Source of the DNA: Acidobacteriota bacterium
Lineage (GTDB): Bacteria > Acidobacteriota > Terriglobia > Bryobacterales > Bryobacteraceae
Length of the DNA stretch: 5,056 nucleotides
Assembly (NCBI GenBank): GCA_947505565.1
Contig: CANNLB010000309.1
Span: 1 to 5,056 of the forward strand
Reading direction: 5' to 3'
A program made the position numbers and the translations under genes. Of this stretch, positions 1-5,056 are shown one piece after another. The notes under the pieces are model-generated. The model saw only the letters and a list, made by a program, of their open reading frames with translations. It was not told the origin of the DNA and did not search any database. The stretch's first letter is position 1, and the number at the start of each line of letters is the position of its first letter.

Positions 1-1021
1 GTTCGGTGACCACGTCGTCGAGGTAGGCGACCGGGTTGAGGATGTCGCAGGGGAACTCCTCGGCTCCGATGCCGGGGCTGGCCATCGCCAGGTGCGCCAT
101 CGCGGCGCTGGCAACGCCGAGTTCGAGGTTGCTTCCCACCGTGCATGTTAAGCCGGCGCCTTCGGCGATCGCGGTGATCTTGCGGGCGGAGCCGATGCCG
201 CCGCCTTTACCGACGTAGACCGAGAGAATATCGGCAGCACCGGCGCGGGCGAGGGCCATCGCGTCCTGCGGCGTATTACAGCTTTCGTCCGCCATCACGG
301 GGACGGAAACAGCGCGGCGGACATCCACCATCCATTGCAAGTCGAGCGCGGCGACGGGCTGTTCGGCGAAGATCAACCGACAGGATTCATGGATTTCGCG
401 AATGCACTGGATGGCGACGCGGGGGCTCCAGCCGCCGTTGGCGTCGATGCCCATGGGGAAGTCCGGGCCAATGGCGGCGCGGACGGCTTTCGCGCGGGCG
501 ACATCGGCTTGGGGCTCGATGCCCACCTTGACCTTGAGGGCGCGAATGCCGAGGCCGATGGCCCATTCGGCGCGGCGGGCCGCGTCGTCGGGCGCGAGGC
601 CGGAGACGGACATCTTGATAGGGACCCACTCGCGGACCGCACCGCCGAGCAGGCGGAAGACGGGTAGGTTAGCCGCCTTGCCGAGGATATCCCAGAGGGC
701 CATTTCGAGGCCGGACTTCGTAAAGGGATGACCGAAGACGGAACGGCGCATTTTGGCGCTCAGACGCTCAATATCGCGGGGGTCTTCGCCAATGATGGCC
801 GGAGCGAGAAAGCTGTTGATGACATGGACCGCCGTCACGGCGTCCTCGCCGCTCCAGACGGCGGTGCAGGAGACTTCTCCGAGGCCGTAGATGCCTTCAT
901 CGGTCAGCACTTTCAGCATCACGAACGGCGACTGATCATGCAGGCCGAGGCTGCCCCGAATGACTAACTCCGGGCGGATGGGGACGCGGACGGGATAGGT
1001 TTCAATCGCGACGATTTTCAT
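1..1021 (-). CDS. Enolase-superfamily enzyme, MLE (muconate cycloisomerase-like) subgroup, 3'-truncated by window edge
   Basis: Reading the minus strand from the ATG at 1021-1019 gives 340 codons with no stop before the window edge. The family is usually about 360-390 residues, so only the C-terminal tail is missing. The protein begins MKIVAIETYPVRVPI, a typical capping-domain start, and the TIM-barrel catalytic set is complete. It has the KxK motif (K163, K165), metal ligands D193 (DAN), E220 (EQP) and D245 (ADES), the opposing base K272 in a KGGG motif, and E300 in SNLE near the barrel end. Lysines on both sides of the metal site are typical of the muconate lactonizing (MLE) subgroup rather than of mandelate racemase proper. 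Such enzymes abstract the proton alpha to a carboxylate (cycloisomerase, racemase/epimerase, o-succinylbenzoate synthase or dehydratase reactions). Which of these applies cannot be read here. The ATG overlaps the stop of the upstream RraA-like gene by four bases, so translation is probably coupled. The family call is firm; the substrate is unknown. Confidence 0.92.
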   Translation of the reverse strand, partial: MKIVAIETYPVRVPIRPELVIRGSLGLHDQSPFVMLKVLTDEGIYGLGEVSCTAVWSGEDAVTAVHVINSFLAPAIIGEDPRDIERLSAKMRRSVFGHPFTKSGLEMALWDILGKAANLPVFRLLGGAVREWVPIKMSVSGLAPDDAARRAEWAIGLGIRALKVKVGIEPQADVARAKAVRAAIGPDFPMGIDANGGWSPRVAIQCIREIHESCRLIFAEQPVAALDLQWMVDVRRAVSVPVMADESCNTPQDAMALARAGAADILSVYVGKGGGIGSARKITAIAEGAGLTCTVGSNLELGVASAAMAHLAMASPGIGAEEFPCDILNPVAYLDDVVTE

Positions 1022-1686
1022 AGGACGCCGTACTTGGCGAACACGTCGCGGAGATAGGCACCGGCCTGTAACTCGGCGCGGGAGTGGTTTTCGCGGTTGA
1101 CCTTATCGGCGGCAATCGTGAGCGTCTCTTCGACGATGGCGGCCGGGATGACCATGATGCCGTCGAAGTCGCCGAAGACGAAGTCGCCCGGGTTGACGAT
1201 CACCTCGCCGCAGTCGACGGGAACGTTGTATCCGGTGACGATCCCGCGGCCCATGGAGTCCACTGGTTTGATGCCGGCGGCGAAGACGGGGAACGCGATC
1301 TCTTCGATTTTGCGGATATCGCGGACGAGGCCATCGATAACAGCTCCGCGGGCGCCGCGGGCTTTCGAAGCAGTCGAAAGCAGTTCGCCCCAGGGAGCGT
1401 TGCGAGCCGACTTTTGAGTGCCGACGACGGCTATTTCGCCGGGGAGGAGGCTATCAACGGCCTCAATCTCCAGGCCGTAGGCATCTGCCGGGATGTGATA
1501 GACGTCCGAACAAGTAATCGTGCGGGCCCAACCGGCCATTACGCAGCCCGGATGCACGGGGCGGAGGTATTCGCGCATGGCTTGGTGGCGAACTCCGAGT
1601 TGGTCTAAGGCGTCAGAAACGACGGCGGTGTAGAGTTCCCGCTCGGCCATTTCGGCTAATTCGATCCGCTTTGCTTGATCCATCAT
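1018..1686 (-). CDS. RraA-like / 4-hydroxy-4-methyl-2-oxoglutarate aldolase family protein
   Basis: The 222-residue protein is the usual length for RraA/HMG-CHA-aldolase proteins (once misnamed dimethylmenaquinone methyltransferase). Family marks are the N-terminal VVSDALDQLG (22-31), which matches the T/SDALD-G start motif, and WGELLSTAS (99-107), which forms the substrate pocket. GAVIDGLVRDI (114-124) follows, with R122 and D123 at the positions that bind substrate and metal in class II HMG/CHA aldolases. GDFVFGDFDGIMVIP (167-181) is the conserved C-terminal turn. Retention of the R-D pair and the G-E pair fits a metal-dependent pyruvate aldolase or oxaloacetate decarboxylase. It also remains compatible with an RNase E regulator (RraA) or another isofunction. 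Two adjacent ATGs (1686 and 1683) are possible starts and neither has a clear Shine-Dalgarno. It is first in a coupled pair with the MLE-like gene (ATGA overlap at 1018-1021), which argues for a metabolic role rather than RNase E control. Exact substrate not assignable. Confidence 0.9.
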   Translation of the reverse strand: MMDQAKRIELAEMAERELYTAVVSDALDQLGVRHQAMREYLRPVHPGCVMAGWARTITCSDVYHIPADAYGLEIEAVDSLLPGEIAVVGTQKSARNAPWGELLSTASKARGARGAVIDGLVRDIRKIEEIAFPVFAAGIKPVDSMGRGIVTGYNVPVDCGEVIVNPGDFVFGDFDGIMVIPAAIVEETLTIAADKVNRENHSRAELQAGAYLRDVFAKYGVL

Positions 1687-1703
1687 GTCAAACCAGTCTA
1701 CAA

Positions 1704-1734
1704 GGAACGGCCCGGGGTTGAAGCCGGGCCGTCC
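1704..1734 (-). terminator. GC-rich hairpin between the hydrolase gene and the RraA-like gene; possible terminator
   Basis: Bases 1707-1715 (ACGGCCCGG) pair perfectly with 1724-1732 (CCGGGCCGT) across an 8-base loop at 1716-1723. Two more G-C pairs (1704/1734 and 1705/1733) form if A1706 bulges. It lies 16 bases after the hydrolase stop and 18 bases before the RraA-like start, both on the minus strand. On that strand the hairpin is followed by TTGTAGACTGG, so the U-tract of a classical intrinsic terminator is missing. It may be a weak or factor-assisted terminator, an mRNA-stabilising stem, an attenuator for the downstream pair, or a copy of a dispersed palindromic repeat. Confidence 0.4.
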
Positions 1735-1749
1735 AGAATGCGGGGCGGA

Positions 1750-2640
1750 TTATGCCTTCAGGGTTTTGCCGAAGAACTCGAGGGTGCGGGTCCAGGAGAG
1801 TTTGGCGGCGGCTTCGTCGTAACGGGGGGTGGTGTCGTTATGGAAGCCGTGGTTGGTGTTGTCGTAGATGAAGGTTTGATAAGACTTTTTGTTGGCCTTC
1901 AGCGCTTCTTCATAGGCCGGGATACCCGCGTTGACGCGGGTATCGAGTCCGCCGTAGTGGAGCATGAGCGGGGCCTGAATCCTCGAGACGTCGGCGGCGG
2001 GGGCCTGCCCGCCATAGTATGGAGCGGCGGCGCTGAGATCGGCACCCATCCGGACCGCCAAGGCATTGCAGATGCCGCCGCCGAAGCAGAACCCGACCGC
2101 GCCCACCTTGCCGTTGCCTTCCGGATGGGCTTTCAGCCAGCGGGCCGCGGCCTCGAAATCCATGCCCATCTTGGCGCGGTCGACGGTACTGAACAGCTTG
2201 CCGCCCTTCTCATCGTCGCCGGGGTAGCCGCCGACGGAGGTGAGGCCATCGGCGGCGAAGGCGAGGTAGCCGGCGGTGGCCAGACGGCGGGCCACGTCTT
2301 CAATGTAGGGATTGAGTCCGCGATTCTCGTGGATGACGAGCACGGCGGGGAACTTCGAACCTTTGGCGGGCTTAGCGAGGTGGCCCTTGATTTCGCCGTT
2401 GCCGTTCGGGGAAGGAACGGTGGCGGTGGTGGCGATGATGCGCGGGTCCGACTTCGGTACCTGCTCGGCGAACGCATAGTTAGCGCGAAGGCTTTCCCAC
2501 AGACCGACTGCGGTGACGCCGCCGACGGCGAAGCGTTTGGCGCGATCGAGGAATTCGCGACGCTCAATGTCCCCGTGGACGTAGAGGTCGAACAGATTCA
2601 GCAGTTCTTGCGGGAAATCAGATGTTTTTTTACGTTCCAT
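1750..2640 (-). CDS. Dienelactone hydrolase family protein, YghX-like, with Tat-like signal
   Basis: An alpha/beta-hydrolase of 296 residues. The dienelactone hydrolase triad is visible: Cys185 nucleophile in GFCFGG (183-188), Asp233 in GLD (231-233) and His264 in NHG (263-265). HENRG (104-108) carries the glutamate that holds the thiol in DLH enzymes. The order and wording of the blocks (NPYIEDVARRLA at 110-121, SVGGYPGDD at 135-143, NHGFHND at 263-269) closely resemble what I recall of E. coli YghX and relatives. The N-terminus begins DFPQELL and then carries RREFL (27-31), a hydrophobic stretch and AFA-EQ (56-60). This resembles a twin-arginine signal preceded by a 26-residue extension, so export to the periplasm is possible but not certain. 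DLH proteins hydrolyse lactones and esters; the natural substrate of YghX-type members is not known to me. Only a weak ribosome binding site precedes the ATG at 2640. It is on the same strand as the RraA-like/MLE-like pair but separated from it by a hairpin. Confidence 0.93.
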   Translation of the reverse strand: MERKKTSDFPQELLNLFDLYVHGDIERREFLDRAKRFAVGGVTAVGLWESLRANYAFAEQVPKSDPRIIATTATVPSPNGNGEIKGHLAKPAKGSKFPAVLVIHENRGLNPYIEDVARRLATAGYLAFAADGLTSVGGYPGDDEKGGKLFSTVDRAKMGMDFEAAARWLKAHPEGNGKVGAVGFCFGGGICNALAVRMGADLSAAAPYYGGQAPAADVSRIQAPLMLHYGGLDTRVNAGIPAYEEALKANKKSYQTFIYDNTNHGFHNDTTPRYDEAAAKLSWTRTLEFFGKTLKA

Positions 2641-2672
2641 AGGCTGGAAGAGACGAAGTTTGCCGAGGGCAT

Positions 2673-2703
2673 GTTACCAGCTTCGCCATCGATTGTGTTA
2701 AAT
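2673..2703 (+). promoter_or_regulatory. Possible promoter for tRNA-His
   Basis: TTACCA (2673-2678) and TTAAAT (2698-2703) each match four of six bases of the -35 and -10 consensus, and a TG lies at 2696-2697. The spacer of about 19 bases is longer than ideal. The -10 candidate sits about 14 bases before the mature tRNA 5' end, and it falls in the only A/T-rich patch of the 76-base region between the divergent hydrolase gene and the tRNA. That region must also hold the hydrolase promoter. Weak call resting on position and base composition. Confidence 0.25.
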
Positions 2704-2717
2704 TGGAGTCTGTTGCG

Positions 2718-2793
2718 GTGCCCTTAGCTCAGCTGGTAGAGCGTCGGATTGTGGTTCCGAATGTCGCGGGTTCGAACCCCGTAGGGCACCCCA
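2718..2793 (+). tRNA. tRNA-His (anticodon GUG)
   Basis: The full cloverleaf can be drawn. The acceptor is GTGCCCT (2718-2724) with AGGGCAC (2783-2789). The D stem is GCTC/GAGC (2727-2730 with 2739-2742) with AGCTGGTA in the loop. The anticodon stem is TCGGA/TCCGA (2744-2748 with 2756-2760), with loop TTGTGGT and anticodon GTG at 2751-2753. The T stem is GCGGG/CCCGT (2766-2770 with 2778-2782, one G-U pair) with the TTCGAAC loop. The base at 2717 is G and the discriminator at 2790 is C. This is the G-1:C73 pair that marks histidine tRNA for HisRS, so the mature tRNA likely starts at 2717. CCA is encoded at 2791-2793. It is a single tRNA gene, convergent with the lipoprotein gene 18 bases downstream, with no visible terminator between them. 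Confidence 0.98.
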
Positions 2794-2811
2794 ATCGAAC
2801 CGAGTCGAACT

Positions 2812-3282
2812 TTAATGGTCGGTCGTGGTGGATTCGAGGTCAATGGTTTTCCAATCGCCTCGCATAATGGCGGTGCGGATTTCTTCCGGGCTGTATTTCT
2901 CTTTGTGAAGCTTGGCGGCGAGCATGGCTTCCTTCATACACGTGCCGCAGTGTGAGCTATGATTATCGCGGAAACAATCGAGCAGGCCCTTGTGGCCGAC
3001 GGAGCGGTCGCAGTAGCAGTAGCAGGGCTGCTGGGCCAGAATTTCCGGAATCTCCTTGGCGACTTGGTAGGCCTTGCGGATCATCGGATCAGCGAAGGAT
3101 TTGGGGTCGAGGGTGAGAGGAAGGGGACGCGCGGCGGCGGCCGTCTCGTGGAAGTAAGGGGCGGGTGGCGGGTCAGGGATCATCTTTTTCGCGTTCGAGG
3201 CGATCGGCGTCGGTTGAGTTGGTGATTCGGTCGAGCAACCGGCGAGGATCAGGAAGGGGAGGGCGATGAAAAAAACACGCAT
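2812..3282 (-). CDS. Cysteine-rich lipoprotein with PCYCYC motif (PCYCGC-like family)
   Basis: A 156-residue protein. The N-terminus is a short lipoprotein signal: one Arg, a hydrophobic run (4-14) and lipobox LAGC with Cys16 as the expected lipidated residue. A Ser/Thr/Pro-rich linker (17-45) follows, then a compact domain of about 90 residues. This domain holds six further cysteines: C87, C89 and C91 in PCYCYC (86-91), C103, and the CxxC pair C112/C115 preceded by H111. After them comes a charged helix ending SPEEIRTAIMRGDW. The pattern resembles the small family named for a PCYCGC motif. Cysteine spacing like this suggests metal binding or a disulfide-locked fold; the function is not established to my knowledge. 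The protein is probably membrane-anchored and faces the periplasm. It is transcribed divergently from the permease gene with about 50 bases between the starts, and no strong ribosome binding site is evident. The real-gene call is secure; the function is open. Confidence 0.85.
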   Translation of the reverse strand: MRVFFIALPFLILAGCSTESPTQPTPIASNAKKMIPDPPPAPYFHETAAAARPLPLTLDPKSFADPMIRKAYQVAKEIPEILAQQPCYCYCDRSVGHKGLLDCFRDNHSSHCGTCMKEAMLAAKLHKEKYSPEEIRTAIMRGDWKTIDLESTTTDH

Positions 3283-3335
3283 AGCTTTAGTTTATCGGAT
3301 GGTGGGGGCGGACGAGGTAGACTAATAGTTTGCTA

Positions 3336-4142
3336 ATGGGTCTTCCTGGCGCTATGTTTGTGCGCAACCTGATCGCGCGCCGCAACCTGCTCTCTCAGTT
3401 GGTCCGTCGCGATTTTCGACAACGCTATATTGGCTCGGCAGCCGGGTGGCTGTGGGGCTTGCTGCACCCGATCGTCCAATTGGCGAGCTGGACGTTCGTC
3501 TTCTCCTACTGCCTGAATACGCCGATGCCTCCGGGTGAGGCGACCCAGAACTATACGCTGTTTCTACTGTGCGGGTACTTACCGTGGATGCTGTTTCAGG
3601 AAACCGTACAGCGAAGCGCAAATTCGATTCTCGAACATTCAAATCTGATTACGAAAACACTGTTTCCGAGCGAATTACTGCCGATTTCCGTGTTTTTTTC
3701 CTCCGCGCTAAACCATCTGCTGGCGGTTGCGCTGGCGGTGACGGCGGTCGCCTTCTGGGACGGCCATTTTTATTGGACACTGCTGTTTCTTCCGCTCTAC
3801 ACGGGCTTTTTGGGAATGTTGGCGGTGGGGATCGGGTGGGTGTTTGCGAGCTTGCAGGTTTATTTGCGGGACACGGCGCAGGGCGTGATCGTGTTTTTGA
3901 CACTGTGGTTTTGGGCGACGCCGATCTTCATCAGCGAGTCGCAAGTGCCCGATGGGGTCCGCTTCATCTTGCGGGCGAACCCCCTGTCGTTGTTCGTCAA
4001 GGCGTATCGGGCGCGGTTGCTTTCGACCGACCTGCCGAACCTGCATGAGTTGGCGTTGATTGCGTGTTGGAGCGTCGGAGCGTTTTTGGTGGGCGGAATG
4101 TTTTTCCGCCACCTGAAACGGGGTTTTGCCGACGTACTCTAG
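3336..4142 (+). CDS. ABC-2 type transporter permease, polysaccharide/O-antigen export type (Wzm/KpsM/TagG-like)
   Basis: A 268-residue integral membrane protein, the normal size for this family. The N-terminal cytoplasmic segment carries the family signature RRDFRQRYIGS (24-34), then GWLW and a proline in the first membrane helix. About six hydrophobic segments are visible, near 38-58, 73-92, 118-140, 147-172, 181-199 and 238-257. Other marks are LITKTLFPSELLP (104-116), the YLRD loop (176-179), ATPIF (194-198) and NPLSLFVKAYR (215-225). Such permeases pair with a Wzt/KpsT/TagH ATPase to move O-antigen, capsule or teichoic-acid chains across the inner membrane. The ATPase gene normally follows directly, but here the next gene is convergent, so no partner is visible. 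Start choice: ATG 3336 is preferred. An in-frame TTG at 3330 lies 12 bases after GAGG (3314-3317) and is a fair alternative, and ATG 3354 would also leave the signature intact. The stop overlaps the stop of the convergent aminotransferase gene. Confidence 0.9.
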   Translation: MGLPGAMFVRNLIARRNLLSQLVRRDFRQRYIGSAAGWLWGLLHPIVQLASWTFVFSYCLNTPMPPGEATQNYTLFLLCGYLPWMLFQETVQRSANSILEHSNLITKTLFPSELLPISVFFSSALNHLLAVALAVTAVAFWDGHFYWTLLFLPLYTGFLGMLAVGIGWVFASLQVYLRDTAQGVIVFLTLWFWATPIFISESQVPDGVRFILRANPLSLFVKAYRARLLSTDLPNLHELALIACWSVGAFLVGGMFFRHLKRGFADVL

Positions 4143-5056
4143 AGAGCTTCGCGGAGAGCCGAAAGCAGCAGGTCGACATTAGCCGCCTGCGAACACTCGC
4201 CCATCAGGCCGATACGGAAAACCTGTCCGGCGAGTTGGCCGAACCCGCCCTGGATTTCGATGCTGTGCTTATCCAGCAGCTTTTTGCGGACGTCGAGGTC
4301 GTTGACCCCGGCGGGTACCTTCGGGGTATGCAGAGCCCACATCCGATCGGCTGACGCAACCAGCATTTCGAGGCCCATCCCTTCCAGGCCGGCCGTGAAC
4401 GCGGCCGCGTTGCTCTGATGCCGTGCAAAGCGGGCTTCGACGCCTTCTTCCATGATTAGGGCGATGCCTTCGCGGAGCGCATAGAACATCGAGATCGGGG
4501 CCGTGTGGTGATACCGGCGCGAGCCCTCGTAATAATCGGCCAGCATCTTCAGGTCGAAGTACCAGGTCCGCTGGGCCGATTTGCGAGCCATCAGACGTTC
4601 CAGAGCGCGGGGCGTGCAGGTGATGGGCGACAAGCCGGGAGGGCAGCTTAAGCCTTTCTGCGTGCAGCTATAAGCGATGTCGATACCGACGGCGTCCAGG
4701 TTGATGGGCATGGTGCCGAGCGAGGTGACGCAGTCGGCGATGGTAAGGGCGTCGACTTCCTTGGCGGCTTTACAGATGGCGTGGCCGGGCGTCGAGACCC
4801 CGGTGGAGGTCTCGCCGTGGACGAAGGCGATGACGTGCGGTTTTTCGCGGAGAATGGCTTCGGTCGCTTCGTCGTCAGAGACGGTTTGGCCCCAGGGCTT
4901 GTCGACGCGGATGACTTCGGCCTCCTGGCGTTTCCCCATTTCGACCATGCGGTCGCTGAAGTAGCCGCCGTTGAAGACGAGGAACTTCGAGCCGGGTTCG
5001 ACGAAGTTTGAAATGGAGGCTTCCATGCCGCCGCTGCCGGTTGCGGAGATGGCCAT
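4139..5056 (-). CDS. Class V aminotransferase (serine/alanine-glyoxylate aminotransferase-like), 5'-truncated by window edge
   Basis: The visible 305 residues are the C-terminal four fifths of a fold-type I, PLP-dependent aminotransferase. K134 in TQKGL...PPG is the Schiff-base lysine, equivalent to SQKAL-PPG in alanine-glyoxylate transaminases. D108 in DCVTSLG contacts the pyridine nitrogen. HGETSTG (80-86) and the early GSGGMEA (7-13) are PLP and phosphate-side motifs. R281 in FRIGLMG is the expected substrate-carboxylate arginine. Family members are about 380-390 residues and begin with a PGP-type segment roughly 75-80 residues before GSGGMEA. The ATG at the very edge (5056) is therefore almost certainly internal, and the true start lies outside the window. 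Enzymes of this group transfer amino groups between serine or alanine and glyoxylate/pyruvate, or use (S)-ureidoglycine in purine breakdown; the exact substrate cannot be fixed here. The gene is convergent with the permease gene and shares the CTAG at 4139-4142 for its stop, leaving no room for a terminator between them. Confidence 0.93.
   Translation of the reverse strand: MAISATGSGGMEASISNFVEPGSKFLVFNGGYFSDRMVEMGKRQEAEVIRVDKPWGQTVSDDEATEAILREKPHVIAFVHGETSTGVSTPGHAICKAAKEVDALTIADCVTSLGTMPINLDAVGIDIAYSCTQKGLSCPPGLSPITCTPRALERLMARKSAQRTWYFDLKMLADYYEGSRRYHHTAPISMFYALREGIALIMEEGVEARFARHQSNAAAFTAGLEGMGLEMLVASADRMWALHTPKVPAGVNDLDVRKKLLDKHSIEIQGGFGQLAGQVFRIGLMGECSQAANVDLLLSALREAL

Noticed and set aside
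335..967. Several plus- and minus-strand open frames of 79-110 codons in the first kilobase
   Set aside because: All lie within the 340-codon open minus-strand frame of the enolase-superfamily enzyme, which carries every catalytic residue.
1084..1608. 174-codon plus-strand open frame opposite the RraA-like gene
   Set aside because: The minus-strand product matches the RraA/HMG aldolase family over its full length; the plus-strand product shows no recognisable motif.
1675..2727. 350-codon plus-strand open frame across the hydrolase gene
   Set aside because: It is antisense to the YghX-like hydrolase, whose triad and family motifs are unmistakable. The plus-strand product is low-complexity Gly/Val/Glu-rich, as expected for a shadow frame in GC-rich DNA.
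2772..2810. Three copies of TCGAAC (2772-2777, 2795-2800, 2805-2810) as an attachment-site duplication of the tRNA 3' end
   Set aside because: Only six bases are shared and the flanks differ. A real att duplication would repeat a longer tRNA tail, and no integrase or phage gene is present.
3010..3024. Short GCAGTA tandem repeat
   Set aside because: It simply encodes the CYCYC part of the lipoprotein's cysteine motif.
4088..4113. Inverted repeat (GGCGGAA/TTCCGCC plus three outer pairs) near the end of the permease gene as a terminator
   Set aside because: It is inside coding sequence. The T-run precedes it on the plus strand and becomes an A-run on the minus strand, so it does not fit an intrinsic terminator in either direction.
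1..5056. CRISPR array, insertion sequence, toxin-antitoxin, phage or defence system
   Set aside because: No regularly spaced repeats, transposase or terminal inverted repeats, small paired genes or defence-type domains were seen on either strand; every large stretch is explained by metabolic, transport or tRNA genes.

Overview
The window looks like chromosomal DNA of a GC-rich, non-enteric bacterium. Most of it is ordinary metabolic gene content, with little intergenic space and no sign of mobile DNA. Codon third positions are strongly G/C, which is why long antisense shadow ORFs occur. Shine-Dalgarno signals are weak throughout. The gene mix is a YghX-type dienelactone hydrolase, a PCYCYC-motif lipoprotein, an RraA-like aldolase-family protein and an MLE-subgroup enolase-superfamily enzyme. 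It is reminiscent of soil Acidobacteriota of the Solibacter/Bryobacter type, but that placement is inference and cannot be settled from the sequence alone.

Layout, left to right. Positions 1-1021 (minus): the 5' 340 codons of an MLE/mandelate-racemase-type enolase-superfamily enzyme, cut by the left edge. It is a long open frame with no stop inside the window and has a complete set of catalytic residues. Positions 1018-1686 (minus): an RraA/HMG-aldolase-family protein whose TGA overlaps the ATG of the enolase-superfamily gene (ATGA), so the two form a translationally coupled pair. Positions 1704-1734: a strong GC hairpin in the 63-base gap upstream of that pair. Positions 1750-2640 (minus): a YghX-like dienelactone hydrolase with an embedded Tat-like signal. 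Positions 2718-2793 (plus): tRNA-His(GUG) with encoded G-1 and CCA. Positions 2812-3282 (minus): a small cysteine-rich lipoprotein. Positions 3336-4142 (plus): an ABC-2 polysaccharide-export-type permease with no ATPase gene beside it in this window. Positions 4139-5056 (minus): a class V aminotransferase of the serine/alanine-glyoxylate type, cut by the right edge. Its stop codon shares a CTAG palindrome with the stop of the permease.

How the genes fit together: the three minus-strand genes at 1-2640 encode a hydrolase, an aldolase-family enzyme and a cycloisomerase-like enzyme. Together they suggest catabolism of an acid sugar or a ring-cleavage product, but no substrate can be assigned. 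The remaining genes look like independent transcription units packed tail to tail or back to back. No CRISPR array, insertion sequence, phage gene or defence system was seen. The most open questions are the substrate of the RraA-like/MLE-like pair, the role of the six-cysteine lipoprotein, and the ATPase partner of the lone permease.
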